64,000 nt of DNA from Hoplostethus atlanticus (taxonomy: Eukaryota > Chordata > Actinopteri > Trachichthyiformes > Trachichthyidae), in assembly GCA_034670405.1 (NCBI GenBank), contig JAXDDX010000039.1:1678501-1742500 (forward strand), in the 5' to 3' direction. Shown here in pieces: positions 38,549-64,000 of the stretch. Position 1 is the stretch's first letter, and each line of letters starts with the position of its first letter. The notes under the pieces were generated by a model that was not told where the DNA came from, ran no database searches, and saw only the letters and a program-made list of their open reading frames with translations. Position numbers and translations under genes: made by a program.

Positions 38549-40070
38549 TCACATATCAGGAAGTGGTGGAGGAAGTAGTAACGACCATGTGACTGCACTG
38601 CCTGTGGAGGAGAAAAGAAGAGGAGTCTTTGGTGTTTTAAAGAGTTGGAAGGCAGCCGAGCAGTGACATGATTCAACCGCTTAAAGTAAAAATTTCCCAT
38701 AAGCATCTTTACATTGAAAACACATTTGCTCCATTGACTTGCAGTGGAATCAAACGTGAATGTCTGGAGATGCTTTTGGGAAACGGGAAGTTATATGAAG
38801 ACGGGGCGCAGCCATTTTGAGCCTTGGGAATATTACCAGTGCTGCAATTTCACATCCCAGTTCCATTTGTGGAAATTTACTGATGAGTATATATCAATAC
38901 ATAAGAAGTGAATGTACAGCCACACACTTGATTTGATTTAGAATAAGCCTTTATTACCCATTATGAATTACCACCAGCAATATCTGAGTGTACAAAATAT
39001 TAGAAACACACGCCCATGACTGTCAAGAGGACTAAAAACCTCCATCTGCCCTTCATGACTGATGGATGTAATGGGTGAATCAATAAGGAATCGCCTGGTC
39101 GCCCTCATGTTTTGTCCACTCAGTCTGTATAAGTAGTGAAAGTGGCCGGTGAATTTTGGGTTTTACCAGCCACTGTGCCAGTGAATAAGAAGTTGGCTCC
39201 TTGCCCTGATTTTAAGGCACCAGAAGGCGTCCCAGGCATGGAAGCTTCAAATGATCAGAATCTCTCAATTGCCACGCTTACATGCACACAGTAACGTGCC
39301 AATACTGAGTAAGGTAATAGTTAATCCAGTTAATAACCAGTTAATCCAGTTCCATGATTCCAGAATTTGATAACTTTCCATAATTGAGAGAGAATGACTT
39401 GTTTTGATCTACAGAGATTTGTGGGAATCAGGGGTCTTATTGCTAATAAAAGAACATTTGATGGTCGACGTGAGGGAGTGTGTATGGGTTGAAGCTACTG
39501 GTCAAGTTTCATGTTTTAGCTCTGTAGTCTGCAGCCTTCAGTGCTTTCCAACAGCCATGTTCATGTTCGGTTGTTCTGATAAATCCACCCTAAAGTTTTT
39601 CTGACGCTCTAAAAATGTCTCCATTACGTTGCTTGTGCCAGACTAAAAAAAAACAAACACATGATCTCCATGTCAGTACATGTAACAAACTGTCTCTTCC
39701 AAACTCGAAGTGTCTTAACCTCACGTCCTAACTGGTGTCTGTTAAAAGTGAATAAAATCAGAGTACTCATATACTCCGACTAAGAGCATAATCATGTAGA
39801 GTATGGCATTTCCATGGGTCCTGACTTACTCGCATTATTGCCTTAATCACATAAAAACATTGATGTGCATGTAAACGTGGCCAATGAGAACCCAGGTTTT
39901 CTGTAGGTTTATTGGTGTTCTTGCAGAGGAAAACAATTTCACATGGTTGCTGTCCTGGCCTGACTATTCCTGATGTTTTAACGGGCAGGCCTCCGCCGCT
40001 GGGTGGTTCATCTGACGGCCTCCTGTCCAAATGTCGGTGATAATAAAGGTTTAGTCTGCATTTGAATCCC
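38549..40070 (+). other. tomm34: tomm34 3'UTR (inferred)
   Basis: Untranslated DNA after the stop. AATAAA words occur at 39751 and 40042, the latter followed by 'ggtttagtctgc', a plausible poly(A) site near 40065. It contains a Tc1-like end at 38985-39140 ('gagtgtacaaaatattagaa') and a 'catgtaaacg' repeat at 39270-39880 that is related to 52790-53170. If transcribed, the 3'UTR is made largely of transposon DNA. Confidence 0.4.
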
Positions 40071-41284
40071 AAGTGTGTGGCAGTTTTTTCAGCAGGCCCA
40101 AGATGTGTGGATCCTTGGCTGTTTTAGTTGATCGGTCATTCTACTTTGTATGTCAAGTGTTAAAGTCACGCCCACCGTCATGAGTATTTATGAGGACGTC
40201 CCAGATTTGGGCAAATTTGCAGCAAACCCCGGGACCCTAGTCACCACAGCACCCTGCCCGGGCTCCTATGCACTGCAAAAAAAGGTCTGTTAAGCAAATG
40301 TTACCTTTTACTCCACTTGAGTTATGGACGTTTCAGCTACATCCCTAAAAGTCAAATTCAGGTAATTCAGCTGGGTTTTTCTTGTTTGACTTATTTCATG
40401 ACAGCATAACCTGTATCAAGACGATTCAAAATTAAACTTCAAGCAAGTGTCTTTGTTTCAACAGTACTTTCTCATTCTGTCATGTTTTCCTTCATATTTT
40501 TTCCTCATATTTCATCATAAGTAAAAGTTTGATGGTGATACAGCCGTAGCTTAGCAGTCTCCTCTTCCTCCTCATTGACGTTTGCTGCTGGCGTCCATCT
40601 TGCCTGTCTTCATCCTCCATCTGCTGGTCTGGATGAGTTTCTGCTCCAAACCGTCTGCTGAACACCTAAAATATAAACCGTCGCTGTTCTGCAGGAAGAC
40701 TCACATCTCCAGAGAAGTCAGGTTTTTTTTTTTATTTATCCAAGGAATGCTTCCTGAACCTGTCAGCACCAACCTCAGTACATATTCACACTGGGAGCTG
40801 CCCAGTACAACCATAGCCTGCTCCACTGGGGCAAGTGGGGATTGTGTGCCTTGCTCAAGGGCACGTTGTCAACAGTTTACATGTAAAAAAAAAAAAAATC
40901 TTTTTACATGTAAAAGTAAAAACAGTAAAAAATCAGCGATTTAATGTGCGGAAATCTGTCTCAGTGACATTTGTCCAGACATACTGGGAATTTACACACA
41001 GGAAAAACACAACCTCACTTACCTGGAGTGAAGAAAACATGTTTGCCGTTTGGCTTTGTAGTGAAGCATACACACGTCGTGAGGGCGGTTCATTTCCAGA
41101 AGTTTCCCCAAAGTTTCTCGAGATTATTTTGGTGGTTTTCCATTTTAAAACACCTGAAAATTGTTGACATCAACTTCCCAGAACTGCGTAGAGATCCTGC
41201 GGGTCATGCGTTTTCAATCAGGTTATGGTCAACATGGAGATATGAAGTCAGGAAACGTGCCATAATAAACAGAACAGGGATGAT
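40071..41284. other. Convergent intergenic gap between tomm34 and ywhab
   Basis: About 1.2 kb with no coding exon. It holds a SINE fragment at 40790-40880 ('ccttgctcaagggcacgttg'), poly-T and poly-A tracts, and an inverted pair 'tttacatgtaaaaa' / 'tttttacatgtaaaa' near 40877-40918. No trace of a PABPC1L exon was noticed here. Confidence 0.6.
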
Positions 41285-44067
41285 TGGGAACTGATAAAAC
41301 CTTTATTTCACTTTAAATTGTCTTTTACATTTTGTCCTGTTTATAACATGTAAGGTGAAACGAGAGTTGGATTTTTTTTAAAAGACATACACAAATCTAG
41401 TATTACGTCAATAACCGGGGGCGGGGGGGGGGGGAGGGGAAGGTGTTGAGTTTTTTTTGTCATTTTATATATTTTTTGGCATCCTTAAGCTAAAGTCTAA
41501 ATTTTCACAACCACGTGCGCGCTAAGCAATAAAACCGTCACAGAAGCAAACTTTTTTTTGTAATTTTTTTTTTTTTTTTAGGCAGAATACTGGTCAGTAA
41601 AAACAAAACGATTGGAGATACCAGATATACAGACAGGCTCGGTGCCACATTCACTACTGCATGATCATTTTTTTCCCTTATCAAGCGTAGAATAACTGCC
41701 TTTTTGTTCAGCTAAAGAGAAAGGGCGGTGGGGAGGATTTTTTTTAATTTTTTTTTTTTACTTCAGTGCATGAAAACATTTGTCCCCAGCAAAAGAAAAG
41801 AGACTGAGACGCATGACTTTTCTACACCTAGAGTGGAATGTCGAGGTGGTTAATGACAAGGTTATTGTGACACTGAGTGGGGAAAAAAATCATCTATTTC
41901 TCATCAAAATAAGGATCCGTCTGCTCTGGAGAAAGGTTACCATAACACCTAGAGATCTTCGGGGACTCGAGCCTGAATACGTCGACTGAACCGAACTACA
42001 GGATGGTCTCAATCTGGTAGTTTATCACGTCCAGAGATAGACAACAAGGAGGTCTTTTCTGATTGGCTGCTTGGAGACAAACAACAAGTTAGGCTCCTCC
42101 TCCAACACCCATACCAGTTGTGGACTTTGACTGCACCGGTGTAACCACCAGTAACCAGTGTAATTAGACATTAACATGTAGCAAAGCCTGGTTGTGTTGT
42201 TACCAGCAGGTCCTTCATCCACCTGACCTTCACTGACTACTGGTCAGATTGTTGGATTAAGATACACCTTGAGGAAAATAAACCATTTAAAATAGAGAGC
42301 ACACCTGCTCTTGCAATTTTAGTTTTGGCATACAAGCTCAATTTGTACATTTTTAGTTTGTTACTGTGTAATTACACTGTACTTGTGGAAATGAGGGAGC
42401 GGCAACTTTAAGTGTCACGTCACACAGCGTGCATCTCCCCGCTCGATGCTTCCAGTAGTGATAAATGGTTCGGTGTGAGAGAAAGGTTGCATTCTCATCC
42501 GCAGATCACACCATTCAGCAGCGAATGGAAAGGTACGACTTTTCTAGACTTGTAAGGTAAGGGCGTTAGAAAATCAACAAATATGTTCTAGGCAAAATGC
42601 AAAAACAAAAACAACAGTTGAAGGTAACGGCTTCAAGGTGTTTCTTTGCAAGCGGGATTAAACATCGACAGAATTTTTTTTCTTTTCCAAAAGACAGATT
42701 TACAGTTAAGCTCTAAAAATGTTTACAATTTTACAGTTTTCAAAACCCAGAAAAGGTGTGAGTCATGAGTTTGATTTGTTACACACACAAAAAAATGCAA
42801 CCGAAAAAAAGGGAAATAAGGTAATTGAACACGTTCCTGTTAACAAAGTTAGAGAACAAACTGGGACCGCAGTACTGATGTTCAACAGCACCTTTACAGG
42901 AGGTGGATCTACACCAGGGCAGCCCACCAGGAAGGAGAGGCAGCCCCAGATCTTCTCAAACTTTCAGATGGAATGTACTTTTTACACTTTTTTAATTTTC
43001 CAAATCAATCTTTTAGTTCAAAACTGGCAATGTGTGGAATGGTGAAAACAAACCCTGGGTCCCTTTGGATCTGACTTTTAGTTCCATGTTGATTAAGCTA
43101 ACATTGAAAAATAAAATAAAATGGTGAGCGAGCGTTTACACAGCAGGTGTAAATGAATGTAGGTTTTGTTTTTTTATGTTAGTCAGTGTCACAATACAGC
43201 CTTGTATGACCCTTCTGTATAAACCTCAGCAGAATTACACTGCCACTTGAAAATTACAACCAAAAAAAAAAAAGTTCCAACCCCCCCGACCCGAATATAG
43301 TTTCTCGCTATCGACGAGAATTGACTCGTCCTATATTTTCTGGTGACAAGGTGGAGGAAAAACTAAGCATCACAGTGTTTGTTGAAAATAAACGGATAGT
43401 TTAATAACCTTTTTTGTTTTGTTTAAAGTGGAATAAAACCAGCCATTTGCCAGTACACTAAGAAAAGCCAAGAGAAGGGAGGGACAACTATATAAATGCA
43501 TTAACTCGCTAGAGAGGAGGGAGGGAGGGAGGGAGGGAGGGCGGGCGAAGGAGCGTATTATTCTCTGGACATGTTAGGAAGGAGGGAGGAGGAAAGGAGG
43601 GGAAGGAAAGGAGGAATGGAAGAGAAAGGAGATTAAACGAGGGAGGGAAAAAGGGGGATGTGGGCTTGTTACTCAAAAAAAAGAAAAAAAAAAAAAAAGA
43701 TGCATTTATTTTCTTGTTCTGGATTAAAACCCTCCCTGGGTGATCTAAGACTAGGCTGGCCAGTGGGTTAGGCTGCTGGCTCGCCCTGGAGTGCCATGAC
43801 AGAGGGAGGGGTGGAGGGATGGAGGGATCATGGGGGTGGTGGAGTCTTTTTTTTTCTTTCCCCCCCTCATTTTGTTTGTGAGGGTCAGGTACTATTCATG
43901 CTGTTGTTTATACAGAAGGGAAGTTGGGAGGCTGGGTTGAAAAAGCAGAAGGGAATGAACGGGCTGTATATGTATAAGAAGAGAGGGAGAAGAAGAAGAA
44001 CGAGAGAGAGAGACAGGAGGAGGAGAGGAAGTTGAACAGTGGGGGTGGGTTAACAGTGAAGTGCGCT
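41285..44067 (-). other. ywhab: ywhab 3'UTR (inferred)
   Basis: The minus strand has AATAAA at 41307-41302 just before 'ggttttatcagttccc', a natural end for the transcript and a length of about 2.8 kb, which fits the long 3'UTRs of 14-3-3 genes. It contains several A/T homopolymers (41553-41579, 41748-41760), a G-run at 41417-41436, a GGGA-rich block (43510-43640) and a purine block (43975-44030). Small open frames here have no family. Confidence 0.6.
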
Positions 44068-58955
<14,888 letters not shown>

Positions 58956-58984
58956 CATTTAGAATGTACTAGAATCCTGCTTTT

Positions 58985-59190
58985 ATTCTCTGAACGATGG
59001 GAGTTCTCAAGCTGTCCTCCGTTCGCTGCTCAGGGTATTCAGGGCAGTACCACTTCCGCCTGCTCTGACACTTCCGCTTCCTCTAAACCCCACCCCTCCC
59101 CCCGCCAGTATCCATGGCGACAGCGCCCCGGGGTTTCCTAAGCATCTTGCAGGGGCTTTGACGTCAGGAGGACCATGGCAACCACTACAG
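58985..59190 (-). promoter_or_regulatory. ywhab: Putative ywhab promoter
   Basis: On the minus strand there are two ETS/GABP-type sites (GCGGAAGTG, at about 59065 and 59083), a near-CRE at 59160-59167 (tgacgtca on the plus strand), and an X-box-like 'ccatggcaacc' near 59173. These are typical of a TATA-less housekeeping promoter. A possible first-exon donor, 'ctaaat|gtgagt', lies near 58955. The exact start is inferred. Confidence 0.45.
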
Positions 59191-59409
59191 GATGACGTGC
59201 ACCGGTCACCATAGTAACTGTCTCCATGAGGCGGCTGTCGTATCTGAGTTCACCATCATGTCACCTGACTGAGCTTGTGTGGGTTACAGTGATTTTACAT
59301 TCTAACACGTATTATGACAAACCTGTAGGCCTGTTCCTCCCACCTCCTAATAAAACACTCCACTTACACAACTGCCACTGCAAACTGAGTTATGGAAAGA
59401 GAGCCATGC

Positions 59410-59659
59410 AATGATCTCAATTAATCAAATCAATCAATAATGCAAGCAAACAAGCAAGCAAGCAGTCAACCAGTAAATCACTCAATTAATCAAGCAAGCA
59501 GTAAATCCATTTTTTCAATCATTCAATATATCAATCTTTCATTAGACCAATTAACCAACCAGTTCATTAGTCAACAAATCAATCAATAGCTCAATCAACC
59601 AATCAAATACTCAAGCAATCAAGCAGTAAACATTCATTCATTCATTCATTCATTCATTC

Positions 59660-59690
<31 letters not shown>

Positions 59691-59695
59691 ACAGT
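59410..59695 (+). repeat. Degenerate (ATCA/AGCA)n, (ATTC)n and (AATC)n array
   Basis: Tetranucleotide text changes from 'caatcaa/caagcaag' to perfect (attc) at 59633-59662 and (aatc) at 59663-59690. Confidence 0.95.
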
Positions 59696-59912
59696 CCAAC
59701 AGTCCAACGATAGCAGCCAACTTTTCAGGCATACAACTTTAATTCTGCAGGTCCACAAACTGCAGTTTGTCATTTTTTCTTTTATTTTTTGGAAGTTTTT
59801 TTTCTTTACAAGCAGTCAGTAAAAACAACAACACAATATCTGAAAATGTTATTGGTTGAATTTCTGAAGTGTATGGTATGTAATTGATTTGCCTGTCGTG
59901 TTTTTGTTCTTC

Positions 59913-60090
59913 TTGTGTGTGTGTGTGTGTGTGTGTGGGAGGCAGGTGGATGTTGATGTTCGTGTACGCGACTATGATGATCATCTGACTGTGTATGTCA
60001 TTGAATGTGTTTCTGACTGCGCACACATGTACGGTTGTGTTTGTGCGTGTGTTTGCATCTGTGTGTGTGTGTGTGCTCGCGTGTGTGTGC
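59913..60090 (+). repeat. (TG)n tracts
   Basis: Perfect (tg) at 59915-59937 and degenerate TG-rich text at 60035-60090. Cys/Val-rich open frames here are artefacts. Confidence 0.9.
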
Positions 60091-60394
60091 TTGCGTGTGG
60101 TAAAATTCAATAAAACATGCAGCATGCAGCATCATGAATTAATAAATGTGAGGATTTTTGACGTAAGCAGACGTTTGACTGCGAGGGTTTAGTTTATTCC
60201 CCTGTGATTCGGCCAAAAACACCTCCAGCAAAATGCATTATTAAAGGTCCAGATATCACAGAGGTGGGAAGAAATATTTCACCCATGGTTCTGTCAGTAG
60301 TTGGTAGTTGAAGCCACAATCTAATGCAAAATGTCCTTTTCATCTTGTTAGCTAATTCTCCATATTATAACAATAGTTTTATTTAACAATGAAT

Positions 60395-60490
60395 GCCAAA
60401 TCAAGTTTATTTGTACAGCAAACAAAAAATAAAAGCCCCCAACCTTAACCTCTCACTGCAGACAAGGAAAAACTCAAAAAATCACAAAAG
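60395..60490 (+). repeat. Dispersed repeat fragment
   Basis: 'caaatcaagtttatttgtac' followed by 'cagacaaggaaaaactc' matches the wording of 28737-28880. The rest of 60.1-61.0 kb shows nothing identifiable. Confidence 0.6.
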
Positions 60491-61028
60491 CTTTATTTTC
60501 TTGAATTTGTACTTACTTACTTTTACTTTTACTTCCCGGAAAACAGCATATTTATAGTGGTTACTTCATGGCGTATCAGAAGGCGTATGTAAAAATTCTA
60601 ACCAATAATATCATCTCAACCACCACCCTCTGTCCCTCCCCAAAACCTGCAACTACAAAGTGACAGAGTGGCAACATGGCATGGAGCATTTTTGGGAGTT
60701 CACCCCAAAAAACCCTGTTTCCTTTTCCTAAGGCATCATGGTTGCACCCATGGCCACGGGATCAAAGATCAAGGGCTTCTTTCTAGATCATACAATCATG
60801 CAGGGATCAACCGTGGTTAAAAACGTATTTATTCTTTTTAGCATTTGGCCAAACTAAGCTTTGCACATTCAGGGAGTGACTCAGTCTCATCTTAGAGTAA
60901 GTTAGACCGGTTTGCTTTCTCTAGCTTACATGTTCTGTTATCCCAGTCTATCTGCTCCTGTCCACTCATCCTTATCATGTCTGCCTGCGACATGTGAGTG
61001 AGAGTACTTGAATGAGTCTTTGCATATA

Positions 61029-61352
61029 TGGGTGTGTCTCCTTTCTGTTTCCAGGCTGTCTGTGTGTGTATGGGTGTGTCTCCTTTCTGTTTCCAGGCTG
61101 TCTGCTGTGTGTATGGGTGTGTCTCCTTTCTGTTTCCAGGCTGTCTGTGTGTGTATGGGTGAGTCTCCTTTCTGTTTCCAGGCTGTCTGTGTGTGTATGG
61201 GTGTGTCTCCTTTCTGTTTCCAGGCTGTCTTTGTGTGTATGGGTGTGTCTCCTTTCTGTTTCCAGGCTCTGTGTGTGTATGGGTGTGTCTCCTTTCTGTT
61301 TCCAGGCTGTCTGTGTGTGTATGGGTGTGTCTCCTTTCTGTTTCCAGGCTGT
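61029..61352 (+). repeat. 42-bp minisatellite, 8 copies
   Basis: Unit: 'tctcctttctgtttccaggc' then 'tgtctgtgtgtgtatgggtg' and 'tg'. Eight copies of 'cctttctgtttccagg'. Because the period is close to a multiple of three, both strands stay open for 130-190 codons, but the translation is only the repeat. Confidence 0.97.
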
Positions 61353-61539
61353 GGCTGTGGCTGGGCAGTGTTGGCGTCCCTTGTGGCCCCCCACTCTTAA
61401 GACGATGCTGATGTTCCACCCAAGTGTCCTTATAGTGTTTATTCTGTGTACTTTGTTTCGGCACCTATTGCAGCCTTAGTGTCCTGGATCCCTTTCTTTC
61501 TGAGTAACCCCTCCCAAAGGTTTCTAACATTTTTTTTCC

Positions 61540-61640
61540 CTAAATGTTTTTGTGGGAGTTTTTCCTTGTCTTGTCTTCTGTGAGGAATTGGAAGAATGCA
61601 ATAAAGCCACAACCTGTCTTGTGGCTGCAATGCCACAGAA
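61540..61640 (-). repeat. Dispersed repeat, reverse of the 28.86-kb family
   Basis: 'ttgtgggagtttttccttgt' plus 'cttgtcttctgtgagg' is the reverse complement of the text at 28853-28890. It is followed by 'gcaataaagcc'. Confidence 0.65.
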
Positions 61641-61852
61641 GTTCAGACACATTCTCTGGGGGTTGAAAGGAATTCTGGGAAACACAGAAATCACAAATTG
61701 AAGTAGAAATAGACAATAGACAAGCCAGGGAAAGTGAGTACACCAAAAGAGTAAATTACAACACTTCGTCACAAACTAACTCCTGCAACACATTGAACAT
61801 CACAGATTAATGAGATCTAACAGTATCTCAAGGTGGATTTTTCATTTACTGT

Positions 61853-62000
61853 TAGTCAAGTCAAGTTTATTATATAACCCTTTATCACAAAGAAGCCTCA
61901 AAGGACTTACAGACAATCAGATTTATGACAGAATCAGTTCTAATGTAATTATCAAATTATGACAATTATGATGTTTACAGAATATCATCAAAACAAAAAA
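61853..62000 (+). repeat. Dispersed repeat, 'gtcaagtcaagtttat' family
   Basis: Same word order as 24914 and 33479, including 'ccctttatcacaaagaagcc' and 'atgacaattatgatgtttac' (compare 33588-33612). Confidence 0.75.
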
Positions 62001-62324
62001 AAAACCCCACATGAAAGCAGTAACAGGTTGTTACTAATTGAAGTTTACTTAGACCAGAGTACTTGCCTCAAGTAACATTTGGCATTTTAGTTGACATAAA
62101 GGAGGACACAGATGCTGAAATCTATTTCTATTTCCAATTTGCAGCCTGTCTTGTCTTTACGTTGTGCACAACTCCCCGTCTTGTTCTCACAGGCTTCTTG
62201 GCCGCTCACTGGTAACTGGCAGAGCACTAGTAGCTTCAAAAACAAAAGACAAAAGCAACAATATGAAAAAGAACAGTGGTGGGTTGACGTTGTGTGTTAA
62301 GGACAGCATCCTGGTATCCCATGC

Positions 62325-62450
62325 AGAGGTGGAAAGAGGACTGCAGCGTTTCACCCACGTAGAAGTGCTTCTACTTGAGCTTCATTTACTCAAGTAGGAG
62401 TACGTGTCCACAATATTAATCAAGTAAAAGTAATAATCCGTCCCATGACC
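62325..62450 (+). repeat. Dispersed repeat ('actcaagtaaaagta' type)
   Basis: 'tttactcaagtaggagtacg' and 'atcaagtaaaagtaataatc' belong to a common fish interspersed repeat. 62450-63270 shows no gene or known element. Confidence 0.55.
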
Positions 62451-63287
62451 TTTGTCGCGTGTCATGTCTCCTGGAGTCTTTCCTGTCTTGCTCTACTATC
62501 ATTTGTCCAACAAAGGCAAGAAATAATCTTAATAAAAATGTAATGGAATTAATACATTTTGCACTTTAATTTCCTAATGCAAGAAATGAAGTGTTGGTTA
62601 CAAGTTTGGAACAGTGCCCTCCATAGTATCGCCCTAGTTAGATGCCATACTGAACATTAGCAGGCAAAGAATCAGCTACAGTGTCCAAACTCTCCCTATC
62701 AATGGCTCTGAAGTCGGTCGAGAAGGGTCAAGCACTTGTTAACACTATGCCTCACGGACATTTTCAACATCAACACCTCTCATATATAAAATGAACCCCA
62801 TGCTGCTTTGCATTTGTAGTATTTAGTTATGATTATTCTAACTGTATCGCAGGCCATTCCTGGGTGAAAACCATCCTCAGTTCCTTGTTCCTACTTCCTT
62901 TAGTTCCTTGCACAAGAGAGTTGTATTTGAAAATGCAGCCCAGTGGCAAGTTGGCAAGTCCCTTTCATATGTGGTTTTATGGTATGTTCTCTGTTGATTT
63001 ACCCCCCTGAAAACTCTGTGTGCACTACACCCCTGGTTGGTCATCATCAGCTGTTATTGGAAACCGTTTAGTGTGGAAGAGACACTGCCGTCTGTCTTCC
63101 CTTGATGTTTGTCTGTGAACACATAACCAGCAAATTAGAGCTATGATGAGGGTACAAATATATAAATGTGTGTGACTGTGTGTGTTTGTGCATGTGTGCA
63201 GTCCTCTACTAGTGTGCCTACCACTTACTGTATATTTTACTCTGATCAGGCTAGCAACAAACGTTGTGCTGTATTTCTCTGTAGCAG

Positions 63288-63299
63288 CCACTAGATGGC
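63288..63299 (+). promoter_or_regulatory. CTCF-like motif
   Basis: CCACTAGATGGC fits the vertebrate CTCF core CCASYAGRKGGC at every position. A 12-base match can occur by chance. Confidence 0.35.
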
Positions 63300-63446
63300 G
63301 GTGGAGACTGTGGTAAAGTCTAATATAGCTCAAGCCAAGTTGTTGAAGTTGTTCAAATTCTGTGGCCTTAGATACCTTTTTACTGAGATCATTCTGCACT
63401 AGGACCTAGAAAAGAGTAAGAGGTGGACACATTTGTGAGTTCATGG

Positions 63447-63447
<1 letters not shown>

Positions 63448-63531
<84 letters not shown>
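63448..63531 (+). repeat. (GT)42 microsatellite
   Basis: About 84 bases of perfect (gt). A second tract lies at 63959-63985. No gene is seen from 63300 to the end of the window. Confidence 0.98.
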
Positions 63532-63533
<2 letters not shown>

Positions 63534-64000
63534 ATCAAACGGCATGTGGGTGAAGGGGGTATTGGTCGGTAGTACAGGGGTTTCATTCCATGTATGAGAT
63601 TCATAACATGATTGTGTAGTCAACAGTAGAGGACATTCAACATCATTTTAGATGGCCACTAAAAAATGTATATATCCATTTTGAAAAGGTTTTGCTAATT
63701 GAAATTAATTTATTTCAAACAATTCCGCCCTCAAAAATGACACTTTTTTATTAGCAAAGGTCTCAGAATTTTAATAGTAACCCACAGTGAATTTTACTTT
63801 CTTACCATAAATCATTTTGTAAGAGTAAGAGTAGGTGTCAGTTGTGTTTTTTTTTTATTCAAATGGTGGATATCTCATTTTGGAATGAAACTGTTGAATT
63901 GCATGGAGGAACATGCAGTCCACCTGACAGTTAAATAGCATGAAAAATAGCAGGAGGTGGTGTGTGTGTGTGTGTGTGTGTGTGTTCGGGCTGCTGTAAA

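Noticed and set aside
60892-61479. 190-, 155- and 139-codon frames on both strands with 42-bp periodic peptides
   Set aside because: The peptide repeats are the minisatellite itself; no signal, no splice context, no family.
63025-63399. 124-codon minus-strand frame as a partial gene at the window edge
   Set aside because: No recognised family, crosses TG-rich text, no convincing splice sites.

Overview
This is vertebrate nuclear DNA, almost certainly from a teleost fish and probably a percomorph. Coding exons are short, GT-AG bounded and separated by large introns. Non-coding DNA is full of fish-type dispersed repeats, MITEs and long microsatellites. Nothing looks bacterial or viral; there are no operons, CRISPR arrays or rRNA genes.

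Three protein-coding genes are supported exon by exon. (1) A transglutaminase of the TGM2/TGM5 type, plus strand, 15 coding exons, 9696-26068, with the Cys-His-Asp triad. Its one blemish is an apparent extra G in a G8 run of exon 11. (2) tomm34, plus strand, 7 coding exons, 31237-38548, 313 codons, a two-cluster TPR co-chaperone. (3) ywhab (14-3-3 beta), minus strand, 6 coding exons, 44068-53832, 244 codons. tomm34 and ywhab face each other tail to tail. From memory, the human order is YWHAB-PABPC1L-TOMM34; no PABPC1L exon is seen between them here.

Layout: 1-9.6 kb is repeat-rich upstream DNA (LTR-like GC-rich repeat, a 500-bp inverted repeat, a Harbinger remnant carrying a SINE, a possible distal promoter at 3.8-4.4 kb). 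9.7-26.1 kb is the transglutaminase gene, with introns holding Tc1-like and hAT-like MITEs and an HSE-like minisatellite. 26.1-29.7 kb is intergenic with an L2-type LINE fragment. 29.7-40.1 kb is tomm34, with a broken LINE of about 2.5 kb in intron 5. 40.1-41.3 kb is the convergent intergenic gap. 41.3-59.2 kb is ywhab, including a long 3'UTR and a long 5' intron. 59.2-64 kb is gene-free, with minisatellites and microsatellites.

The genes do not form a pathway. The transglutaminase crosslinks proteins, Tomm34 links Hsp70/Hsp90 to mitochondrial import, and 14-3-3 beta binds phosphoserine/threonine clients; their adjacency reflects synteny. I found no convincing new biological system. The oddest signals are the G-run frameshift, the TTCTAGAA minisatellite, simple repeats abutting splice sites in all three genes, and a minisatellite whose every unit carries a 3' splice-site-like sequence.
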